From Tisiphia sp964030975 (GTDB taxonomy: Bacteria; Pseudomonadota; Alphaproteobacteria; Rickettsiales; Rickettsiaceae): a DNA stretch of 64,000 bases. Numbering within the stretch: position 1 is the stretch's first letter; every line of letters begins with the position of its first letter. The notes below the pieces were generated by a model, which worked only from the letters and a program-made list of their open reading frames with translations, did no database searches and had not been told where the DNA came from. The position numbers and the translations under genes are program-made. Below are positions 57,639 through 64,000 of the stretch, piece by piece. The stretch covers positions 1,736,001 through 1,800,000 of the forward strand of contig NZ_CAXIQH010000001.1 of assembly GCF_964030975.1 (NCBI RefSeq), given 5' to 3'.

Positions 57639-59280
57639 GCTGCCGTCTCGATTAATTCCGTATTATTTATATATCTTGCATAGGCAAAAGGCGTATAATT
57701 CGTAGGATGCTTCTTTGCTTTGTTGCTCTGCTCTTGCAGCCAATTTAAATATTTAAATGCATTGATTTCATTCTCACTACAAGTCTTTACTATACTATAC
57801 AGACCACTATGTATCTCAGCACTATTGATTGTTTTAAAGAATAATGAATTCTTCCTTTGTAAAATAATGGTACGTAGTGACCTCTCAGCCCAATTATTAT
57901 CAAGACTGCTAACTGGAATTTTCAAAAATTGCGTCAAACCTTCTTTATTATTTAACCAATATTTCATAGCTTGCCCAAACCTACTATTAGGCTCAACTTT
58001 CTTGTCGTTAAATAATTCATCTATTTTGTTATATATATTTTCTATATATTTACTGCTATGTTCCTGATGGTACTTCAGCTTCTCCTCAAGGCTCATCTCT
58101 TTACATTGATGTTCATTATGGTAAATCCCAGCAGTCTGTTTGAGAAAATATCCGCATTCTTCAGGGTAATATGGTTCATTCTCTGTAAATTTTCTCTGCC
58201 CATGTGACAAACAATTGATCATCACTATTATTGCCAGTAATTCTTTATCTGCTTCTGATAATACCGGGTTATTATTGTTACTTGCATCAGTCATTAAATG
58301 AATAGAATCAGTCCTATTCTTACGATTCTTTAGTACGTTACCAATATTTTCCCCGCCATGCTTATTACCGGTAAAATATAAAACTATCACCTCATTATTG
58401 GCAGTCTTAGCACATATAGTAGTGGTATAACAGCTGCGTCCTTTCTTATTTTGAGTACGTAATTTTTTATTGGCTACAGTAATTTCTAAAATTCTAGCTC
58501 TAGTATCATCAAGATTCAGTGAGCTACATTCGGCAGCCATTTCCAATAATACCCTGTAAATTTCAGCTCCACCACCTTCTTGCCAAACATCTAAATATTG
58601 TTGCCACAACGAGCTATATGATACAGGAACCCCGCTTAAACTTTGCAACCTAGATAAACGATAGAAGGGAGTACCGTAGGTCTTTTGTAACACTATTGCA
58701 CTTTTGCTACTATTTGTCCATTTGTTGATATTCTTATTGTTCATAACTGTATAATCGCAAGCATTACAGCGTAACGTTTTCTTTACATATCTGTTGACTG
58801 TAATTGGAGCATTACCTGTAAATTGTAGCAATTTTCTAGCTTCACTATTATAGAGTTTACCATTATCACAGTGAGGACAGCTATCACCACTACAAAAATT
58901 CTCAGGAGATAAATAGCTGGTATTCGCATCCTGATAATCATCAAATCCATATTTACCTTGCCAATTACTGCGATCTCTCTTCTTGGACTCATCGTACTCT
59001 TCTTCATTACCACCATTCTTATTATCAGATTCACTCGGTGGTTCTTTTAATGAATCTGAACTATCTTTTTTTTGTTATCTGCCTTAAAACCAATCATCAT
59101 CTCCTTAAGCTTATTTATACTGATGTTTGATGATGCTAGCTTGTCTATTAGTTCGTTACAAAATTTCACAAGTTCTATCACCGCTTGCTGATCATCTCCT
59201 GTTAATGAACTTGCCTTAATATGTTGTATTAGTTCTTCTCGTTCCTCAGCACTTAAGGTCGCTACTTTTGGCTTTTTCAT
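57635..59280 (-). CDS. IS66 transposase TnpC by -1 frameshift (copy 3)
   Basis: Starts at ATG 59280. It switches frame at the conserved run of eight A before KDSSDSLKEPPSES, then runs uninterrupted to 57635. It differs from copies 1 and 2 at few positions (for example QEQSNKAKKHP for QEQSSKAKKHP). Confidence 0.8.
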
Positions 59281-59457
59281 TTTGATTCATTCATTACGTT
59301 TAATAATTGAAATGTTATAGTATAACTGATAGTTTTTCAACCAGTTTTTTTACTAATCGGTGATATTTGCATAGTAGGAACCCAAATTTATAAAATAAAT
59401 TCATACTACCAAAAAAATTTAATAGAGTTATGCAGTTTTGCTGCAAGTATACGCAAT

Positions 59458-60341
59458 ATGGCATCCCCCTACAGTTACGATTTACGTTCTAGAGTTATAG
59501 AACATTATGAGAAATATAAGAAAGTAGCACTTACATGCGAAACCTTTAAAATTAGTCGGTCAATAATCTATGATTGGATTAGATTAAAGAAACAAACTGG
59601 AGATATAAAGTCAAAGGAGGGATACCAGAAAGGATATGGTCATAAAATCCCTGATTTATCGGAGTTGCGTCATTTAGTAGAAAAAGGTAACTCGTTAACG
59701 CTTACAGAAATAGCAAAAGAATTAGATAATGTTGCAAGTATAATGACTATCAGCCGAGCTTTAAAGAAACTCAACATTACTCGAAAAAAAAGACATATGC
59801 GTATAAAGAAAGAGATGAAGGAAAGCGACAAGATTTTCTCAGTGAATTAGAAAAAGTGCCGAAAGAGAAACGTGTTTATCTTGATGAAGCGGGCATAAAT
59901 GATAATGAATCATATGAATATGGATGGTCAATGAAAGGAAGTCGTTGTAATGGGAGTAAATCGGGAAAACGTAGTGAAAGAACAAGTTTTATTGGTGCGT
60001 TAAATCAGAATAGTTTAATCGCATCACTAGTCTTTACTGGGAGCTGTGATAGTAAGGTATTTGAAGCTTATATAGAAAATTGCCTTGTGCCGGAGCTAAA
60101 GCCTGGACAGGTTGTCATTGCTGATAATGCAAGCTTTCATAAATCCAAAAGGGCTAAAGAATTAATTGAAAAAGCTGGCTGCAAACTAAAATTTTTACCA
60201 CCTTATTCCCCTGATTTAAATCCTATTGAACATCATTGGTTTCCGATAAAAAATAACATTAGAAAATTATTAGATAAAGGTATTTCTGTATTTGAGGCAA
60301 GTTGTAGAACGTTTAAAATAATGTATGAACCTATATGTTAA
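59458..60341 (+). CDS. IS630 transposase, by -1 frameshift (copy 2)
   Basis: Same two frames and the same eight-A slip site as copy 1 (ends near 59790), with PKEKRVYLDEAG instead of PIERRVYLDEAG. The IS66 insert stops just upstream, and the 51-bp repeat restores the original start region. The coding sequence is therefore whole, but its promoter is now separated by 2.4 kb from the left end. Confidence 0.85.
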
Positions 60342-60349
60342 GTGCTATA

Positions 60350-60681
60350 TAGTTGGAACAGTAACAGCAGCAATGACACTAATAGCAGCTACAATATATG
60401 CTATAAAAAAAATTAAGAGTGGCAACGGTTCAGTCGCTCATGATGAACCTATTTACGAAATACCTGAACAACCCAAAAAGGCACATATAACAAAGAAAGA
60501 TATTGGCTCACCTAATCTAAAGACAACAACATTCTTGCCAACAAGATCTCTTATTGATATAACTGGCACTGAGAATTCAGCAGAACCATTGTTAGGAACA
60601 GATAAGCATATTTATGATGTACCATTTGAGTCACCATTATTAGGTCAGTATGTCACAGTATTATATATTGAAAATGATTGA
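60350..60681 (+). pseudogene. Metallopeptidase/effector gene, piece 3 of 3
   Basis: The last 110 codons of the split gene, in frame with piece 2 after removing the IS630 stack (…SIPLVI|VGTVTAAM…). A single membrane helix (VGTVTAAMTLIAATIYAI) ends in KKIK. A soluble tail follows with DEPIYEIPEQP (Tyr648 in the rebuilt protein) and DKHIYDVPFESP (Tyr701). Both resemble tyrosine motifs phosphorylated by host kinases in secreted effectors. The tail ends TVLYIEND. Confidence 0.75.
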
Positions 60682-60744
60682 TATTTATACCATAAGTAGG
60701 TGATATAAACATATTTATTATTATTTATTTTATCGATAAAATTT

Positions 60745-61245
60745 ATGAACATTTTTGTTACTAATAACTGCCCTGTAATATCTGCCCAAGTTTTGGATAA
60801 TAAACGTGTGGTTAAAATGATCTTAGAGACGGCACAATTATTAAGTACTGCAATATTCATTAATAGTGGCGTTACTTATGATAATATCTACAAACCAACT
60901 CACATGAAACACCCATGTACTATTTGGGCTGCACTGAATATTGGCAATTGGGATTGGTTACTCCAGCATTTTGTAGCATTATGTGAAGAGTATAGTTTTC
61001 GTTATAACAAAAAACATGCTTCCACAAAGTTATTACCGTATTTGTTAGAACGCAGAACTGATATTCCAGATGGTGCCATAACTCCATTTGCTAATTGTAC
61101 TAAATCAGAGAGCATGCGGGTAGATTTTAAGCATATTAGTGATCCTTGTGAAGCTTATAAAAAATATCTCAATGCAAAATGGCACCATGATAAATTACCA
61201 CCTAAATGGTTTAATAGAAAACCACCTTTATGGTATAATCAATGA
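60745..61245 (+). CDS. Conserved hypothetical protein, phage-type family
   Basis: 166 residues. The N-terminal pattern NIFVTNNCPVISAQVLDNKRVVKMILETAQLLS and the later YKPTHMKHPCTIWAALNIGNWDWL resemble a small protein widespread in phages, large viruses and bacteria that is normally annotated only as hypothetical. No catalytic motif is known to me. It is rich in Trp, His and Lys near the C terminus (AKWHHDKLPPKWFNRKPP). It sits between the broken metallopeptidase gene and dacF. Confidence 0.7.
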   Translation: MNIFVTNNCPVISAQVLDNKRVVKMILETAQLLSTAIFINSGVTYDNIYKPTHMKHPCTIWAALNIGNWDWLLQHFVALCEEYSFRYNKKHASTKLLPYLLERRTDIPDGAITPFANCTKSESMRVDFKHISDPCEAYKKYLNAKWHHDKLPPKWFNRKPPLWYNQ

Positions 61246-61349
61246 TTTTATAGTATAAATAAATATATTATCAAATATAAGTTTTACCCTTTCATGTGCT
61301 GTAAATAAATATTATGATATAGAAACAAAATTTACAACTATGGCATTGC

Positions 61350-62585
61350 ATGAACAAGATTTATAGAATTTCGATATTTACACTATATTTGATATTAATT
61401 TGTTTCTTAATATCACCTATTGTTACTGTCAAGGCAGAGTCTCATATTAAAACAGTGACATCGAGTACCGAAGACAATTGTAATATTATTCGCCATCCTG
61501 ATACTAATGCAATAACACTTGAAGCAAAGCAAGCAATAGTCATAGATTATGTTACAGGTAAAGTGTTACTGGCAAAGGATGCTTATGAACGTATGATTCC
61601 CTCGTCGATGACTAAAATAATGACATCTTATATTATCGAAGAGAAAATTCAGAAGGGCGAGGTGTCTTTTGATTCTCATTTTATTGTAAGTGAGAAAGCT
61701 TGGCGTATGGGAGGATCGAAGTCTTTCATGCCTTTGGGTGAAATGGTACGTCTTGAAGATATTCTGAATGGTATTATTGTTCAATCAGGAAATGATGCTT
61801 GTGTTGTAGCGGCTGAAGGGTTGTATGGAACGGAAGAAAATTTTGCCGATGCTATGAACTTACAAGCACAGAAAATAGGTTTGAAAGACACTCATTTTGT
61901 TAATGCCAGTGGTTGGCCAGCAGAGAATCACTATAGTACCGCCTATGATCTTGCGATACTTAGCAGGGCTCTTATTAAAAATCACCCGGAATTTTATCAT
62001 ATTTATAGTAAAAAATATTTTACTTTTGGTAAAGATCAAAAAGGTCAGCCTATTACTCAAGGAAACCGTAATCTTTTATTATATAAAGATATTGGGTGTG
62101 ATGGGATTAAAACAGGTTTTACTGATAATGCGGGTTATGGTATGGTAGTATCATGTATAGATGATGGGCGTCGCTATATTATGGTTGTTAACGGTCTTAG
62201 TTCTATGAAAAAGCGAGCTGATGAATCTCTAATGCTATTAGATTGGATTAAGCAAAATTTTATTCACAAAAAGTTTTATGCTAAAGGCGATATGATAGAA
62301 GAGGCTCAGGTATGGCTCGGTGTAAAGGATAAAGTACAACTTGTAGCAGCAGAAGAGTTGTCAATGGTTGTACCACGTTCTAACCAAGAAAGAGTTGATA
62401 TAAAAATATCAATACCGTCAACTCTTTCCGCTCCTTTAAAATCTGGTGATGTTGTCGGTAAAGTAAGCGTAACTGTTAATAATGATGCTCAAGAAGTAGC
62501 TATTCTTGCTAAAGAATCAATTGACAAAGTAGGATTTTTGAAGAGAATAGCATGTTACTTTAATTATTTGTTTTTTAACAAATAA
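61350..62585 (+). CDS. dacF: D-alanyl-D-alanine carboxypeptidase
   Basis: 411 residues with an N-terminal signal/anchor sequence (IFTLYLILICFLISPIV). The penicillin-binding motifs SxxK (PSSMTKIM), SxN (VQSGNDA) and KTG (GIKTGFTDNAG) are in the right order. A C-terminal beta domain (PSTLSAPLKSGDVVGKVSV) and an amphipathic anchor at the very end follow. It trims the terminal D-Ala of peptidoglycan stem peptides in the periplasm. Confidence 0.93.
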   Translation: MNKIYRISIFTLYLILICFLISPIVTVKAESHIKTVTSSTEDNCNIIRHPDTNAITLEAKQAIVIDYVTGKVLLAKDAYERMIPSSMTKIMTSYIIEEKIQKGEVSFDSHFIVSEKAWRMGGSKSFMPLGEMVRLEDILNGIIVQSGNDACVVAAEGLYGTEENFADAMNLQAQKIGLKDTHFVNASGWPAENHYSTAYDLAILSRALIKNHPEFYHIYSKKYFTFGKDQKGQPITQGNRNLLLYKDIGCDGIKTGFTDNAGYGMVVSCIDDGRRYIMVVNGLSSMKKRADESLMLLDWIKQNFIHKKFYAKGDMIEEAQVWLGVKDKVQLVAAEELSMVVPRSNQERVDIKISIPSTLSAPLKSGDVVGKVSVTVNNDAQEVAILAKESIDKVGFLKRIACYFNYLFFNK

Positions 62586-62645
62586 TTCGCCAATTAGCAG
62601 TTGGTGTTAAACTTACATTTTACTAAACTTATAATATTTATAATT

Positions 62646-62882
62646 ATGACAGAGATAATCAATTCACAAGATTTAATTGACACTATCAGTAAACTTGAGA
62701 AACTAGAGGAAGAGAAAAACGAGTTGACCGATCTAATAAAGGATGCTTATGAAGAAGCTAAACATAAAGGCTATGATATTAAGATAATAAAACATGTTCT
62801 AAAACTTAAGAAAAAAGATAAAGACGCTCTTGCTGAAGAAGATAGCCTAATAGAGATATATCGTGGGGCGTTGAATATTTAA
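62646..62882 (+). CDS. gapR: Nucleoid-associated protein GapR (DUF2312)
   Basis: 78 residues from ATG 62646; a longer frame from 62601 adds a hydrophobic stretch not seen in the family. It has the coiled-coil LISKLEKLEEEKNEL-type helix, the loop KDAYEEAKHKGYDIKIIKHVLKL and a terminal YRGALNI. GapR clamps overtwisted DNA ahead of replication and transcription in alphaproteobacteria. Confidence 0.88.
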   Translation: MTEIINSQDLIDTISKLEKLEEEKNELTDLIKDAYEEAKHKGYDIKIIKHVLKLKKKDKDALAEEDSLIEIYRGALNI

Positions 62883-62990
62883 CAATTAGTGGATACTGAA
62901 CATATAATTCTACCCAACGAGCAAGATTTAAATGTCGTTTATTAGGATTATTAATTGCAAAATATTTCTATAATTAGACGCCGATTCTTA

Positions 62991-63018
62991 TTGAATTTAA
63001 TACTCACGATATTATATA
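62991..63018 (+). promoter_or_regulatory. Candidate promoter for the Hsp20-type gene
   Basis: TTGAAT (62991-62996), a 16-bp spacer and TATATA (63013-63018) precede the gene by about 33 bp, with a GGAG ribosome site at 63042-63045. It does not look like a heat-shock sigma-32 promoter. Confidence 0.4.
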
Positions 63019-63050
63019 TATTAGTATACAAATGAATATATGGAGTAGAT

Positions 63051-63725
63051 ATGATAAACAATTATGTAAGTAATTATCAACTTAAGAACGATAATATTCA
63101 ATTAAATAATAATCCATTATTAGCAAACAAGCTTAAGAAAAAACTAATCCTTGCTGCCTTGTCAATGGGCATAGTTGTAGGGATAAGTGGAGTGTATGAT
63201 ATTAATGCTTATGCAGCTTTGCCAAAATCACAAGATACATCCACTACTACAGTAGCAGGGCAACAGAACAAAACTGATAATTATTCAGAAATACATGGTA
63301 ATCCATTTGTGCAACTATCTCAAGAAATGGATAAATTATGGAATAGGTTTACTATACGCCATAACGGCTTTATTTTTGATTCACCTATTGTTATAACTAG
63401 TAGCTTAAATAGTTATTTAGATACTAACGACAAGCAATATACCCTGAATATTGAGATACCAGGCTTCGATAAAGAGCAAATAAAAATTGAGCTACAAGGA
63501 GATTATTTAGTCATTACTGCTCAGAAAGCTCAGAATGAGCAAGCTAAAGATGATAATAAATATTCTGATCAGCAAGCTCGTAATATGTTTTATCAGAAAT
63601 TATTCTTACCAAAAGACATCGACAGAAACAATATCTCATCAAATCTAAAAAATGGAGTATTAACTGTTATTTTACCAAGATCTCCTATTAAAGTAGAAGA
63701 TGTAAAAACTATTCCTATTAATTAG
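63051..63725 (+). CDS. Exported Hsp20/alpha-crystallin family protein
   Basis: 224 residues. An N-terminal Lys-rich start and hydrophobic segment (KKLILAALSMGIVVGISGV) with NAYA are consistent with signal-peptide export or membrane anchoring. A Thr/Gln linker leads to the alpha-crystallin domain (YTLNIEIPGFDKEQIKIEL ... LKNGVLTVILP, the G-V-L-T signature). Family members are ATP-independent holdases, normally cytoplasmic. A hairpin AGGTTTTAGATT/ATCTAAGACCT follows the stop. Confidence 0.85.
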   Translation: MINNYVSNYQLKNDNIQLNNNPLLANKLKKKLILAALSMGIVVGISGVYDINAYAALPKSQDTSTTTVAGQQNKTDNYSEIHGNPFVQLSQEMDKLWNRFTIRHNGFIFDSPIVITSSLNSYLDTNDKQYTLNIEIPGFDKEQIKIELQGDYLVITAQKAQNEQAKDDNKYSDQQARNMFYQKLFLPKDIDRNNISSNLKNGVLTVILPRSPIKVEDVKTIPIN

Positions 63726-63749
63726 GTTTTAGATTCAATCTAAGACCTA

Positions 63750-63997
63750 GCATAGTACCCTACATTTTTTATTCTATCGTAAAAATAGCAAAAAATTATA
63801 AGGATATTATGCTACACAAGCGTCATTGCGAGGAGTGTGTAAGCACGACGAAGCAATCCACTTCTGGTCTTTTGGATTGCTTCGTCGCCTAAAGTAGCTC
63901 CTCGCAATGACAGTTAGAGATCGGTTTTTTTCCTTAAATTGATACATTATGTCGAATTACACTTTCACTATAAAATAAAAAATGTAGGGTACTATGC
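63750..63997. repeat. Palindromic element, family A, copy 2
   Basis: 248 bp, the reverse complement of 8315-8561 with scattered differences. Ends GCATAGTACCCTACATTT and its inverse; type-1 core inside. It fills the space between the Hsp20-type gene and the window edge. Confidence 0.88.
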
Positions 63998-64000
63998 TTT

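Larger units (their letters stand above)
57101..59452. mobile_element. IS66-family element, copy 3 (left-deleted derivative)
   Basis: 2,352 bp. Only the outer 22 bp of the left end remain, joined directly to the middle of tnpA; tnpB, tnpC and the right end are complete. Same length and structure as 37236-39587. It is inserted in IS630 copy 2. Confidence 0.88.
56988..60347 (+). mobile_element. IS630-family element, copy 2, interrupted by IS66
   Basis: Ends TAGCACTTAAC and GTTAAGTGCTA flanked by TA (56986-56987, 60348-60349). An IS66 derivative is inserted near its 5' end with a 51-bp direct repeat on both sides (57050-57100 and 59453-59503). The transposase gene downstream of the insert is complete. 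Confidence 0.88.

Noticed and set aside
60325..60681. A separate 118-residue gene starting in the IS630 end
   Set aside because: Its first codons lie in IS630; the rest is piece 3 of the split metallopeptidase gene in frame with piece 2.

Overview
The window is AT-rich DNA from an obligate intracellular alphaproteobacterium, almost certainly a Rickettsia. The evidence is a RickA-like actin nucleator, the dnaA, mfd, ppdK, pth, ychF and rplY gene set, in-frame palindromic repeat insertions inside proteins (a known Rickettsia peculiarity), and many short dispersed palindromes. The heavy insertion-sequence load and several broken genes suggest an arthropod endosymbiont-type or early-branching Rickettsia rather than a streamlined pathogen. 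No tRNA, rRNA or CRISPR array was seen.

Layout. 1-20.4 kb is ordinary chromosome: a sensor histidine kinase cut by the window edge, a HIG1-type small membrane protein, parE, ctpA, ppdK, clpX, mfd-sdhE, a rhodanese overlapping dnaA, glnP and an RND efflux pump. Between the genes lie palindromic elements, one of which carries a GIY-YIG nuclease gene in its loop. 20.4-40.5 kb is accessory: an IS5-family element, two composite IS66-family elements with unusual convergent gene order, an IS630-family element, a Panacea-YoeB toxin-antitoxin pair, and a three-gene block with the order and sizes of podovirus internal virion (DNA ejection) proteins. Broken genes occur at the borders (an unidentified protein, a TPR protein, an aminoglycoside phosphotransferase-like protein). 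40.5-49.8 kb returns to housekeeping genes: tatA, a decayed HigB/HigA-type pair, prmC and rluD, a family-4 uracil-DNA glycosylase, a GST, and ychF, a GNAT, pth and rplY. Two adjacent genes, prmC and the glycosylase, carry the same palindromic element in the same reading frame.

49.8-60.7 kb holds host-interaction genes: a RickA-like protein with a duplicated N-terminal module, then a gene now in three pieces. Removing the two nested insertion stacks at their TA target duplications rejoins the pieces in frame into a 722-residue protein. It has an HEVGH metallopeptidase motif, two related C-terminal domains, one membrane segment, and a tail with EPIYEIP and HIYDVP tyrosine motifs like those of host-phosphorylated effectors. 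60.7-64 kb has a conserved hypothetical gene, dacF, gapR and an exported Hsp20-type protein, ending in a second copy of a 248-bp palindromic element first seen after ppdK.

The strongest candidates for something undescribed are the split metallopeptidase/EPIYA-like protein, the podovirus-type ejection module, the GIY-YIG-in-palindrome element, and the IS66 variant with inverted tnpAB and a re-mobilised 2,352-bp derivative.
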